Of a stretch of DNA of 64,000 nt, positions 10,026 to 21,480 are shown piece by piece. This DNA comes from Apodemus sylvaticus. Lineage: Eukaryota; Chordata; Mammalia; Rodentia; Muridae. The position numbers and the translations under genes are program-made. The stretch spans positions 73,332,644 through 73,396,643 of the forward strand of contig NC_067477.1 of NCBI RefSeq assembly GCF_947179515.1. Reading direction: 5' to 3'. Below the pieces are notes generated by a model that searched no databases, was not told where the DNA came from, and saw nothing but the letters and a program-made list of their open reading frames with translations. Within the stretch, counting starts at the first letter, position 1. Each line of letters opens with the position of its first letter.

Positions 10026-11594
10026 TGCTACCCTTAATAGCCTTTATAAGTTACTTTGTTTTATTTAGTAGGTGGCACTTTCTACTTATTCTGTTCTTTG
10101 ACTCTTTGTAAGCTAGGAAACTTTTGAGAATATATGTACTTTTCTATGCAGTACAATTAATGACACATTTACTCATTCGTTCAATATATAGTTATTGAAC
10201 TGCTATTTGTACTCAGCATGAAAGATACATGAAATTATTCTGTGTTTCAGAATGGTAACTGAATTTGATACATCAAGACAAATTGCAACATAAGAATGAA
10301 AACAGAAAAAACTTGCAAATAAGTAGCAAGTAAGAAATGAGAGTTGCTTTCTATAATCTTCTAGTCTTGGAGATTGGGGAAATGTATGGTTTAATTCAAT
10401 TTTAAGAAGTAGAAAAAGTGAGAACTTGTTGATAACATCTTTGTGAAAGCAAAAGAAAAGAAAAATAATTGTATCCAAGAAATTGTTTAAAAAAATCAAA
10501 ACAATGCAATTAGCTATAAAGCAGGAAATAGATTTGAGGGAGCATATCAAGTTTTCCATTTGTCACCTTGAAGTTGAATATGTGTATTAGACATATAAAT
10601 GGCAAATTGGTGGTTGAAAATATCTACTTGAAAACTATGTGCAACTTTAAGAGAGATGCAAATTTATTTGTTACCAGCATAGAAAAAAGCATGAGAACTA
10701 TCGATATATCACAATATGATGGGAAGAAACCTCGATGAAATACATAATAAGTACAAGATACCTTGAAATCAATTCTGATTGCATTTTCTTAGTTAATATA
10801 ATAGCTATAATATCACCACTATTTCTATCCCCCATTTTATAGATAATAAAGCTGAACCATAAAAGAAATGAAACTAATTCAAAGTAATACAGTCAGTGAG
10901 TGGATTTGGAGCTCAAGATGTTTTTCTACAAATTACACAAAGTCTCACGATGACAGTGTCTGACAGCTGGGAATTAGAACTACCCAACATTCATAAAGAA
11001 GTGGGAGCTCTGCTAAAGCTAAAACAAAAATGAAATAAACAAGGAAGAAAATCAGGGCACCATTGTGTCAAATAAGGGATGAATTTGTTTCAAAGTTGAG
11101 GGTGGGAATCATTAACAATTAATCCTGCTGAGATATAAAATGACACACAGATGGAGACAGTTTCATAAAACCACAAGTGGATTCAATGCAGAGGTCGTGG
11201 ATTGTGAGAGCACAGCCTCAGTGCCTATGTCTGCAGCACAGATCTGGCATTTATGATTCAGGAAACATCTTGGTAGAGGGGTAGAAAGATTGTAAGAGCC
11301 AGAATACCAAAAAGAATGCTGTGCAAGCATCTCTCCTAGAAATGACTTAGCAAAAATAACAATAAACATGTTATGTCAAAAGGGTGAATAACTCAGTACT
11401 ATAGGTGACTTGATGACTGTCCAGAGAGAAAAAATTAGCCTTTCCCAAAGGGTAATTCCTTTCCTCTAGTTATCCAATACAAAGCCTTCAAACCACATGC
11501 AAAACATACTCAACAAATTTTATTAATGGGCATGTACAAACACACACATACATATACACAGAAAATCACATGCATACACTCACATAAATATGTA
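10026..11594. other. Unassigned, AT-rich
   Basis: About 1.5 kb without a recognisable gene or repeat. There are weak CA-rich patches near 11,540-11,580. Confidence 0.4.
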
Positions 11595-11955
11595 GCAATA
11601 ATCATAGAAGCTATTAATTTTAAAATGAAGAGGCATATGGGGGCCTTGAAAGAAAATATGAGAAGGAAAGGAAGGACAAAAGGGAAGTAGGAAGGAAATG
11701 TGACTCATATTAAAATATATTATTTTAAAGAAGAGTGCAGCATCTGGTAAGATAACCACACTCCAGTAAAAATTCCCACACTCAAGAATATATAAACAGA
11801 TACAAATTGAACTTAATGGGTTTAAAGCAAAAGCAAATAAGTAAAGTTGACGGTGCAGACTGAGGAGGAAGTGAGGGAGGGGTGACTATGAACAAAAGAT
11901 TTTATACAAAATTCTCAAAGAACTAACAAAAATGTTTCTAAAAGAAAAATATACA
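11595..11955 (+). mobile_element. One or two old L1 3' tails
   Basis: The first purine-rich tail at 11,595-11,740 (gaggcatatggg...gaaggaaggac) ends in tatattattttaaag. The second part starts near 'ataaccacactccagt' and ends 'aaattctcaaagaactaac' then aaaaatg. Both match the layout of older murid L1 3' UTRs. They may be two insertions or one element with an internal rearrangement. Confidence 0.6.
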
Positions 11956-12481
11956 GACTAATTAGCATCCACATGGACTTGTTAACAACAGCAACAACAA
12001 CAACAAAACAATGGGCTACTAATTTTTAGGTAGAAGACAAAGCAAGGTGCTTGCAAGGCAACTCCAAAATGTCAATGCTTCTAAGCCATAACTTTATGAT
12101 GTAACGGCATGGAGATGTGCAGCAAGAATGAAAGAACCTCACCCCTGGAGACACAGAGGCAGGCAAATGGCTGTGATTTGGGGGGCCATAACAAGTTTCA
12201 AAACATCTTGGATTAGGGGAAAAAAAGACTTGACTCAAAATATAAAATAAAATGATAAAATAAAATGATGAAGATGTAGAGTTGGTCAAACAGACTGTTG
12301 TGGTTAAATCTAGTTGTCACAAAACAAAGCAAAAATGACTTAACCATGAAACAGGAAGTTGAGAGTTTAGAGGAGTAGTGAACAGGAATGGGATCCAAAG
12401 AATAAAGGGCGGGTGAGAGTAACCAGGCTTCAGTATATGCATGCATGAAAAATTTCAAAGGAAAAGTTAAATAAATTTTAA
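11956..12481. other. Unassigned, with a possible B1 relic
   Basis: A 'cacagaggcaggcaaatgg' segment at about 12,157-12,175 and 'gacttgactcaaaa' near 12,228 could be a very old truncated B1. The rest is not assigned. Confidence 0.3.
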
Positions 12482-12680
12482 AAAGGAAGGAAAGGAAAGG
12501 AAAGGAAAGGAAAGGAAAGGAAAGGAAAGGAAAGGAAAGGAAAGGAAAGGAAAGGAAAGGAAAGGAAAGGAAAGGAAAGGAAAGGAAAGGAAAGGAAAGG
12601 AAAGGAAAGGAAAGGAAAGGACAGGACAGGACAGGACAGGACAGGACAGGACAGGACAGGAAAGGAAAGGAAAGGAAAGG
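12482..12680 (+). repeat. Pentanucleotide satellite with a variant block
   Basis: The array is about 27 units of AAAGG (to 12,620), eight units of ACAGG (12,621-12,660), then four units of AAAGG (12,661-12,680). The variant is confined to one block. Minus-strand ORFs 12213-12716 and 12478-12714 are translations of this array. Confidence 0.98.
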
Positions 12681-13330
12681 AGAGATGAAGAGATGGCTCA
12701 GGAATTGAGACCACATAGTGGATTTGCAGAGGGCCTGAGTTCAGTTCCCTGCATCTGCTTTGAATGGCTCGCTACTGCCTATATAATGACAATTATAAAG
12801 GATCTGACATCTTCTTCTGGCCACTATCTCTATACTTACATACTTGTATCCTGTGCATTTTTTGGTTGGAAGACTTTCTATGACCCCTTCTAATTCTTTA
12901 GGGGTTATGGAACTGTTTAGATGATCTATTTGGTCCTGATTTAATTTTGGTATTTGGTATCTGTCTAGGAAATTGTCCATTTCCTCCAGATTCTCCAGTT
13001 CTGTTGAGTATAGGCTTTTGTAGTAGGATCTGATGATTCTTTGGATTTCCTCAGTTTCTGTTGTTATATCCCCTTTTTCATTTCTAATTTTGTTAATTTG
13101 GATACTTTCTCTGTGCCCTTTGGTGAGTCTGGCTAAGGGTTTATCTCTCTTGTTGATTTTCTCAAAGAACCAGCTCCTGGATTCGTTGATTCTTTGTATG
13201 GTTCTCTTTGTTTCCACTTGATTGCTTTCAGCCCTGAGTTTAATGATTTCCATACTTGTCTCCCACCACACACACATAGAGACATACACAAAATTGAAAA
13301 TAAAATATAAAATAAATAAATAAACCTGAA
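12681..13330 (+). mobile_element. B2/B3-type SINE, interrupted by an L1 fragment
   Basis: The SINE head reads 'gaagagatggctcagg', then 'gggcctgagttcagttccc' (B-box region near 12,735-12,755) and 'ggatctgacatcttcttctgg' (core gacatcttcttctgg). It breaks at 12,847. The remainder resumes at 13,251 with an ACACAC-rich segment and a tail of (ataaata)n to about 13,325. The two halves join naturally if 12,848-13,259 is removed. tRNA-derived B2/B3 SINEs have this order. Confidence 0.75.
12848..13250 (-). mobile_element. Internal L1 ORF2 fragment with 9 bp target duplication
   Basis: The minus strand encodes the linker before the reverse transcriptase (SWFFEKINKRDKPLARL, GDITTETEEIQRIIRSYY, NFLDRYQIPKLNQDQ). 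It corresponds to about 40,372-40,772 of the full-length copy in this window. It is flanked by CATACTTGT at 12,839-12,847 and 13,251-13,259. Neither end carries an A tail or L1 3' UTR, which is unusual for an L1 insertion. The minus-strand ORF 12,741-13,361 runs through it, but its ends are SINE sequence, so it is not a gene. Confidence 0.9.
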
Positions 13331-14820
13331 AATATATATTGCTAACAGGGAAGATAGACACAAGAAAGAAGAAACAGGATTCAGGTATTAAGTGCTACAT
13401 CACCAGGGACCATATATTCCTGGAACTCTCCATGAAATCCAGGAAAATAATTGCAGTAATTGCTATTTTGTAAGTAAATGTCTCAACATATTATTTCAGA
13501 ATGACATAAACTAAAGAGAATCAAATTATCTTTTGAAAGTACGTGATAAAAACAAGTAAAAAGTGATATTTGTAAATTTTAATTTTACATTCTTGTATGT
13601 CAAATTTTCAGTAAAATAAAGAATTGATAAAATTACAAGGGTTGATTTTTTTGTAATTATGATCAAATATTTCCACAGTGAAATGCATAGATCCTAGCAG
13701 TGACTGTTCCATCTCTACCTCATAGTTCACTTATACTGTTGTATCAGAGATGCTAAATAATAATACAGACTGTAGTCAATCTATAAATCTTATTCTCAGA
13801 TACACAGACACACACACACACACACACACACACTACATAAAACTGGAAAAATACTGGCTACCAGTCTGAAATTCATAACTTGTATACAGATATGAAATAC
13901 TAATATACATGAGAAAAAAATGTGCCGTAGTAACTCTTTCGGTAAGCTTTCCTCCTCAGGAATTATGTAACAAGCAGGCCACATAAGTCAAATTTTATGA
14001 AAATACCTAAAGCTAATAAATAGGTCAGTAGAATGCATATCTAGGTGATCTCAAAAGAAAGAACATAGCCACTGACCCCAAGTTAATGGCCAGTGTTCTA
14101 TCATTAGGCTACTTTAATACTTTATCAGATCATTACTTTGCTCTGAGTCTTCTATTTGAACTTAAGTGGTGAACAATGGAGAATGACATGCTTTCCATGA
14201 CCCAGACACTGTTACGCAATGATTATAAGTTAAGATCCAGCCACAGGGACCTTGTCTTCACCCACGTAATATTATTAATGGGTTGCATGACTGAAATGCA
14301 CTTTGAAAAATAAATAAAATGCACCAGAATCAAAGTCAATTGTGGAATAAGTCAGATACATTTTAAGGAAATAAAAACTTGATCATAAAATTTCTATAGT
14401 TACAAGGTAAAAAAATCATTAATATGGAACTATATGAGGTTATGAAAGATTACAGTATCTATGCCATTCTGAAATTAAAAAGAAAAAGTACTTCCACCAT
14501 TTGATAGCTTCCAACATGCAGTAATAAGCTTCACTATTCTTTAAGCCAGACCTTTACAAATCAAATGGTGCCAATTGTTCAGGAGTGATCAGGTCACTAT
14601 TTAGTGAAGGAGCTGTGCACAACAATATGAGTACCACACATCTCATGTGTGGAATTTAATGGAGTTTATCTCAAACAAGTTGAAATTGGAAAAGTAGTTA
14701 TATATTATTGGTAGTTATATGGCTACCAATAAGAAACTTCATAGTTCATGATGATGGAAGGAAGGATTTGAATATTTTACCCGTATAGAGATTCCAAAGA
14801 TTTGAAGAGCTGGGTATTAT
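13331..14820. other. Unassigned, AT-rich
   Basis: The only clear element is a CA microsatellite at 13,805-13,834. No gene is recognised. Confidence 0.4.
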
Positions 14821-14822
14821 TA

Positions 14823-15504
14823 AAATGAGGTAGTTAGGATAGCTGGCCCCAAAGGTAAGAGAGAAGGAAAGCTGGCCCTACCTGCTCTCTGGATGTAGTA
14901 CTAGGAGAATAGACACCTGCCCCGTGGTGCCTGGGCAACACAGTGGAGAAAGCCCTGATGGCGAAGGCACAGGTGAGCCAGACGTGATGGTGGGAGAGCA
15001 GAAAGAGCTGGCCCAGCCTCACGATAGGTGCAGCACTTGGGGAAGTGGACCAGGCAACTTAAATGGGCAGCATAGTGACTCCACTGTATGATTCTGAAGA
15101 TGTGAATGCAGGTGAGCTGAGCTAAGGGCCTGGGAGCAGGAGACCTGGGCCTGCACATGGTGCCATCCGGTGGCCTAGGTAGACCCATGCTGTAGAGCTT
15201 GCCCTAGTGGTACAGATAATGGAAAGTTGAGCAATCACCAGCTTAGCAACTACACAGGCCTCAATCCAGGGCTCTGACTTCAATCTATATCATCTGTGAA
15301 TGGTTGGGATGTGAGACAGGGCCAATCCTGCAGGATCAAAACCTGATCAAAACCTGCAGAAACTCCAAAACACAGGGCAAAAACAGGATAACCTGGGGGA
15401 ATCCCAGTGAGAAGACAATAATGATGATGTCACATCACAGGACCAAGAGATCTAGAACCAGACTAACGAGCCACTGTAATGAACATTTTGAAATGAAGGT
15501 GTCT
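14823..15504 (+). repeat. Dispersed repeat split by an L1, left part
   Basis: Several 'gctggccct'-type units (14,842, 14,870) and 'gagctggcccagcc' (15,006) lead into 'ccagggctctgacttcaat', 'cctgcaggatcaaaacctg', 'caaaacacagggcaaaaac' and 'gccactgtaatgaacatt'. The text stops at the 15 bp target duplication and continues at 18,634. I recognise it as a repeat seen at other rodent loci, but I leave the class open. Confidence 0.55.
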
Positions 15505-18371
15505 AGCAGCTTAATGGCACTCATGAAAGCTCTGGAACAAAAAGAAGCTATTTCACCCAGGAGGAGAAGAGGACAGGAAATCATCAATCTCAGGGCTGAA
15601 ATCAAGTAGAAACAAAGAGAACCATACAAAGAATCAACAAAACCAGGAGCTGGTTCTTTGAGAAAAATCAACAAGAGAGGTAAACCCTTAGCCAGACTCA
15701 CCAAAGGGCACAGAGAAAGTATCCAAATTAACAAAATTATAAATGAAAAGGGGGATATAACAACAGAAACAGAGGAAATTCAAAAAATCATCAGATCCTA
15801 CTACAAAAGCCTATACTCAACACAACTGGAGAATCTGGAGGAAATGGACAATTTCCTAGATAGATACCAAATACCAAAAATAAATCAGGACCAAAGAGAT
15901 CATCTAAACAGTCCCATAACCCCTAAAGGAATAGAAGGGCTCATAGAAAGTTTTCCAACCAAAAAAAGCACAGGACCAGATGGTTTCAGTGCAGAATTCT
16001 ATCAGACCTTCAAAGAAGACTAACACCAATACTCTTCAAACTATTCCACAAAATAGAAACGGAAGGAACTCTACCCAACTCATTCTATGAAGCCACAATT
16101 ACACTGATACCAAAACCACACAAAGATCCAACTAAGAAAGAGAACTTCAGACCAATTTCCCTAATGGACAACGATGCAAAAATATTCAATAAAATTCTTG
16201 CCAACCGAATCCAAGAACATATCAAAACGATCATCCACTGTGATCAAGTAGGCATTATCCCAGGGATGCAGGGTTGGTTCAATATAGGGAAATCCATCAA
16301 TGCAATCCAGGACATAAACAAACTCAAAGAAAAAAAACCAACATGGTCATTTCATTGGATGCTGAAAAAGCATTTGACAAAATTCAACATCCTTTCATGC
16401 TTAACGTCTTCAAAGAACAGGAATTCAAGGCTCATACCTAAACATAGTTAAAGCAATATACAGCAAACCGGTAGCCAGCATCAAACTAAATAGAGAGAAA
16501 CTTGAAGCAATTCCACTAAAATCAGGGACTAGACAGGGCTGCCCTTTTCACCTTATCTTTTCAATATTGTACATGAGGTACTAGCTCGGGCAATTAGACA
16601 ACATAAGGAGGTCAAAGGGATACAAATTGGAAAGGAAGAAGTCAAACTATCATTATTTGCAGATGATATGATTGCTTACCTAAGTGACAGAAAAAAACTC
16701 CACTAGAGAATTCCTACAGCTGATAAACAACTTCAGCAAAGTGGCAGGTTATAACATCAACTCAAGCTAATCAGTAGCCTTCCTATATTCAAAGGATAAG
16801 CAGGTTGAGAAAGAAATGACACCCTTCACAATAGCCACAAACAGTATAAAGTACCTTGGGGTGCCTCTTACCAAACATGTGAAAGATCTGTATGACAAGA
16901 ACTTCAAGACTCTTAAGAAGGAAATGGAAGAAGACCTGAAAAATGGAAAAATCTCCCATGCTTGTGTATTGGCAAGATTAATATAATTAAAATGGCCATT
17001 TTGCCAAAAGCAATATACAGATTCAACACAATACCCATCAAAATCCCAACTCAGTTCTTCATAGAGTTAGAAAGAGCAATTCTCAAATTCATCTGGAATA
17101 ACAAAAAACCCAGGATAGCTAAAACTATTCTCAACAACAAAAGAAATTCTGGAGGAATCAGTATCTCTGACCTCAAGCAATACTACAGAGCAATAGTGCA
17201 AAAAACTGCATAGTATTGGTACAATGACAGGCAGGTGGATCAATGGAACAGGATTGAAGATCCAGAAATGAACCCACACACCTATGGCCACTTGGTCCTC
17301 GACAAAGGAGCTGAAAACATCCAATGGAAAAAAGCCTTTTCAACAAATGGTGCTGGTTTAACTAGAGGTCAGCATGCAGAAGAATGTGAATTGATCCATC
17401 CTTATCTCCTTGTACTAAGTTCAACTCCATATGGATCAAGGACCTCCACATAAAGCCAGACACTCTGAAGCTAATAGAAAAATAAAACTGGGGAAGACCC
17501 TTGAGGACATTGGTACAGGGGGAAAGTTCCTGAACAGAACAGAAATAGCATATACTCTAAGATCAAGAATTGACAAATGGGACCTCATAAAATTACAAAG
17601 TTTCTATAAGGCAAAGGACACCATCAAAAGACAAATCGGCAACCATCAAATTGGGAAAAGATCTTCACCAATCCTACATCAGATGGAGGGCTAATATCCA
17701 ATATATACAAAGAACTCAAGACGTTAGACCCAAGAAAATCAAATAACCCTATTTAAAAATAGGGTACAGTACTAAATAAAGAATTTTCACCTGAAGAACT
17801 TCGGATGGCGGAGAAGCATCTTAAAAAATGCTCAACTTCATTAGTCATTAGAGAAATGCAAATCAAAACAACCCTGAGATTTCACCTTACACCAGTCAGA
17901 ATGGCTAAGATAAAAAATTCAGGAGACAACAGGTGTTGGCGAGGATATGGAGAAAGAAGAACACTCCTCCACTGCTGGTGGGGTTGCAAATTGGTACAAC
18001 CACTCTGGAAATCAGTCTGGCGGTTCCTCAGAAAACTCGGCACCTCATTTCCAGAGAATCCTGCTATACCACTCCTGGGCATATACCCAGAGGATTCCCC
18101 AGCATGTAATAAGGATACGTGCTCCACTATGTTCATAGCAGCCCTATTTATAATAGCCAGAAGCTGGAAAGAACCCAGGTATCCCTCAACAGAAGAATGG
18201 ACGCAAAAAATGTGGTATATCTACACAATGGAGTACTATTCAGCCATTAGAAACAATGAATTCATGAAATTCTTAGACAAATGGATGGAGCTGGAGAACA
18301 TCATACTAAATGAGGTAACCCAGTCTCAAAAGATCAATCATGGTATGCACTTACTAATAAGTGGATATTAG
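15505..18371 (+). pseudogene. L1 ORF2 remnant (reverse transcriptase part)
   Basis: Broken into frames at 15,304-15,609, 15,658-16,023, 16,164-16,451, 16,962-17,213, 17,431-17,694 and 17,805-18,371. A 4-base loss near 15,605 and a 1-2 base loss near 16,018 account for early breaks, and more follow. The FADD active-site motif is still readable near 16,654-16,665. The last 188-codon frame keeps the C-terminal cysteine region (CWRGYGERRTLLHCWWGC, where G is changed to Y inside) and ends in ISGY. In intact L1 this protein nicks DNA and copies L1 RNA. The endonuclease half is absent here because of truncation. Confidence 0.93.
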
Positions 18372-18633
18372 ACGAGAAAATTGGAATACCCAAAACATAA
18401 TCCCTACATCATATGATGTCCAAGAAGAATGGAGGGGTGGCCCCTGGTTCTGGAAAGACTCAGTGTAGCAGTATAGGGCAAAACCAGAACAGGGAAGTGG
18501 GAAGGGGTGGATGGGAGAACAGGGAGAGGGAAGGGGGCTTATGTGACTTTCAGGGAGTGGGGGGGGCAGAAAAGGGGAAATCATTTGAAATGTAACTAAA
18601 AAAATATCAAATAAAAATATTAGGAAAAAAAAA
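15505..18633 (+). mobile_element. 5'-truncated L1 (rat-type), 3.1 kb
   Basis: The insertion is bounded by a perfect 15 bp target duplication GAAATGAAGGTGTCT at 15,490-15,504 and 18,634-18,648. It starts in ORF2, at the equivalent of 40,301 in the full-length copy. It runs through the reverse transcriptase and C-terminal regions to the ORF2 stop at about 18,371, then a 3' UTR with 'gtggcccctggttctgg' and a G-rich purine tract (18,440-18,590). It ends with 'atttgaaatgtaac' and an A-rich tail. It is a standard target-primed insertion and is now inactive. Confidence 0.96.
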
Positions 18634-18648
18634 GAAATGAAGGTGTCT

Positions 18649-18900
18649 GGACAGAGTGATATGCTATGGGACATACTGTAACGTACTACAGCACACACGA
18701 TAACATACTCCAACTTCCACAATGAGACATTGTTTTCACTTTTATTGTTGTATGATTGTGTGTTTTATTGGGGGGCAGGCTGCAATGGGGAAGGGCAGGT
18801 ATGAAGGGAGAGGGAGGAAGGTGAGCAAGCCTGCGATGCAAGATATGAAACTCACAAAGAATCACTAAAAAGATTTTAAAAAAAGACTTTATACAATCAA
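18649..18900 (+). repeat. Dispersed repeat split by an L1, right part
   Basis: It continues the repeat at 14,823-15,504: 'gacagagtgatatgctatgg', 'catactccaacttccac', 'gagacattgttttcac', then a purine tract and 'tatgaaactcacaaagaatc'. Continuity across the L1 supports one older element. Confidence 0.6.
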
Positions 18901-19722
18901 ACAAACAAACAAGAACCAGACATTTTGGAATTGAATTAAATACCCAAACTCCACACAGTTAGAGCATCTTTAACTAATGGTGCTGGTCAAACTTAATGGC
19001 TGCAAAGAATCCAAATAGATGCATTCTTATCACCCCGTCCAAAACTCAACTCCAAATGGGTCAAAGACTTTAACATAAAACTAGATATCACATTCTCACC
19101 CACTACTTGCAGTAGTACAAACTTGTACTAGAACTATTGAAATCAGTGTGGTTCTTTAGAAAAATGGGAATTGAACTACCTCATCATCCAGCTATAGCAC
19201 TCTTGGGCCTATAAGCAGAAGATGTTTCTTACCAAAGAGACATTTGTTCAACTATGTTCATTGTTGTTCATAATAGCCATAAACTGAAACAGCCCAGATG
19301 TCTGTCAACAGATGAATGGATTTTTTTTTAAAAAATGGTACATTTACACATGGCATATAACCTAGCTATTAAAAAAAATAGCATGAATTTTGCAGATAAA
19401 TGGATGGAAGTAGGAAAAGTCATCCAGAGTGAGGCAGCCCAGACGCTGAAAGACCAATATGAAAGGCATTCACTACATGTGGATATTAGTTAAGTCAATG
19501 AAAACCAATATATAATCTGTAGAACCACAGAGGTTAGGCATAGAGTATGAGACTAGGGATATATTTCCCTAGAAAAAAGGAAATAGAATCAATACTTATG
19601 GATTAATCTAAGGGGGCTGGAATGAAAGGATCAGGTGGAAAATGGGGGAGAGGAGAGGAAGTGGGGAGAGAATAAAGAGAGACAGCTGAAGTTTGAGAGA
19701 TAATCTAATAAAAGCTGCTTGT
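18901..19722 (+). mobile_element. Old L1: ORF2 3' end plus 3' UTR
   Basis: ORF2-like text is recognisable but badly eroded: 'atgggtcaaagactttaac', 'gcactcttgggcctata', 'caactatgttcattg', 'cataatagccataaactg', 'tcaacagatgaatgga', 'gataaatggatgg'. An internal gap is likely near 19,090. The 3' UTR ends in a purine tract and 'taatctaataaaagctg'. No open frame survives. Confidence 0.75.
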
Positions 19723-19724
19723 CT

Positions 19725-20155
19725 TGGTCATTTTCCTATTGGTGTGAAAAGACATAATGACTGAGGCAGCTCCTAGAAAAGAAAGCATTTAACTGGAGGC
19801 TTGCTTATAGCTTACAGTTCCATAGGTTTAGTCCATTTTCACCATGGCAAGCAATGTGGTTGCATGCATGTCATGAGAGAGTCAGAGAGCCAGAGATAGA
19901 GAGACAGAGAGAGACAGAGACAGAGAGATAGAAACAGAGAGACACAGAGACAGACAGAGAGACAGAGACTGGCCCTGACATGGGATTTGAAAACTTGAAA
20001 CCTCTATCCTTGAAAGTCTATCCTGAGTGAGACACTTATTCCAACAAAGCTGTGCCTGCTCTGGTAAGGTTACATTTCCTAATCCTTCTCAAACAGTACC
20101 ACTTCTTTTTGACTAAGTATACAAGTATATGAACCTATTGAGTCCACTTCAAACA
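19725..20155 (+). repeat. Dispersed rodent repeat ('gaagagacacc' family), copy 2
   Basis: Same order as at 3436-3845: 'ggtgtgaaaagacataatgac', 'gaaagcatttaactgg', 'gcttacagttccatagg', 'ccattttcaccatgg', then 'gacatgggatttgaaaac', 'cctaatccttctcaaac'. A (cagaga)-type microsatellite fills 19,874-19,970, a position where related copies often carry one. Confidence 0.65.
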
Positions 20156-20162
20156 CCACACT

Positions 20163-20171
20163 TTACACACA

Positions 20172-20221
<50 letters not shown>

Positions 20222-20240
20222 CACACATACATATATATAT
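20163..20240 (+). repeat. (CA)n and (TA)n microsatellite
   Basis: CA units with few interruptions to about 20,228, then TA units to 20,240. Confidence 0.97.
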
Positions 20241-20450
20241 TCCTAGTACTGGAAGCTTCATTTGGTGACAAGAGGTATCCAGTTACATATACATACACAT
20301 ACACATGCACATGCACATGCACCTGCACACCCTATATGCACAATACATATATATATATGAAGGCAAGCTAATTGAAATCTCCAAATGATGTAGGAGACAG
20401 AGCCCAAACTGGATGCCTCTTGTCACCAAATGAAGCTTCCAGTACTAGGA
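20241..20450. repeat. 44 bp inverted repeat around a tandem-repeat loop
   Basis: The left arm at 20,241-20,284 is the reverse complement of the right arm at 20,407-20,450, with a single mismatch (T at 20,277). The 122 bp between them holds ACATAC/ACATGC units and a short TA run. The arms end abruptly on both sides. The ORFs 20129-20371 and 20372-20743 only pass through it. Confidence 0.95.
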
Positions 20451-21480
20451 AATGTTTATATCTAATTATGTTTCTAACAAAAGTTGTCCTGTGGGAGGCC
20501 CCAAACTATACAGGCCATTGCCACAACACAGACTGGCAGAAATGTCCTACAGCTAAAAACAGCACCTACATAAACTGTTTGAACACGAGGAAGTGTGAAG
20601 CTGGTGCCTATATAAAACTCACACCCTATATGCTAGGATCTTTGACACAGGAAGGTATTCTGCAGGGTACAAAAGAGAACTATAAACAACTCAACCACTA
20701 CCTCTTTGATTTACGCTGGTGTCCTCCCCACAACACCTGCTAGTTCAATGTGCCACAAAGTTTGTGTTGGCCAACCACTATCTGATCATACTGAAGACCA
20801 CTCCACGAGATGGAAGGCAGGCTTGATGGAACACTCTAGTTCCAGGAATCTGAAACTAGATATCCTGGGGAACTAGGATGAAACTAAATACAAATGTTCT
20901 AAAACTAACATTCAAAAAGCAGCAATAAAATAACTTGTAATGATCTTCAACTGTACTCATAGACCAGTGCCTTGCTCACCCATCATCAGAGAAGTATTTT
21001 TCTATCACACATAAGACCAAATACAGAGACACATAGTTAGGCATTATTCCGAGAGTGGGAGATTTTGGAACAATGAGCCTTAAAGAAAATGTGGGTGAAC
21101 CCTATGGAAGAGTAGGTGGAAAGGGTGTAAGAGCAAGAAGAAATGGAGGCCACAGAGAGAACTCTGTCAACAGAATCAAGGGACACAGGAAACCTGCAGA
21201 GGATGGGGCAGCACACACAGGACCTGAACAGGTCTGAACCGGGTGGGGGGTCCTAGAACTATAAGAGAAGTGATCACATGCCCCATCCCTAACCCAGAAG
21301 CAATCAATGTCCAACTGATAATCACTTTTAAATGAAAATATAGTTTCCTCCAAAGGAGTCTCACTGGGAAAACAAACTGTTCTTATGGTAGGCTAAATGT
21401 TTAGCAGTGGATGACCAACAGAAAACAAACTCAGTAGCATCTTTGGAAGTATATTGTCTCATGGTGTTTGTCACAGCTTT
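20451..21480 (+). mobile_element. Old L1 3' UTR, left part
   Basis: Non-coding blocks typical of older murid L1 3' UTRs: 'gttggccaaccactatctg' (20,769), 'tagaccagtgccttgctcacc' (core gaccagtgccttgctcacc, about 20,962), 'ggtgaaccctatggaagag' (21,092), 'aatggaggccacagag' (21,142) and 'cattgtccaactgataatc'-like text (21,305). It stops at about 21,480 where a minus-strand L1 has inserted, and resumes at 22,056. The start is uncertain and may lie a little left of 20,370. ORFs here are not genes. Confidence 0.7.

Noticed and set aside
12213..12716. 167-codon Ser/Phe/Leu-rich protein on the minus strand
   Set aside because: Direct translation of the AAAGG satellite.
12741..13361. 206-codon minus-strand ORF as a host gene
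   Set aside because: Its centre is L1 ORF2 linker sequence and both ends are SINE DNA.
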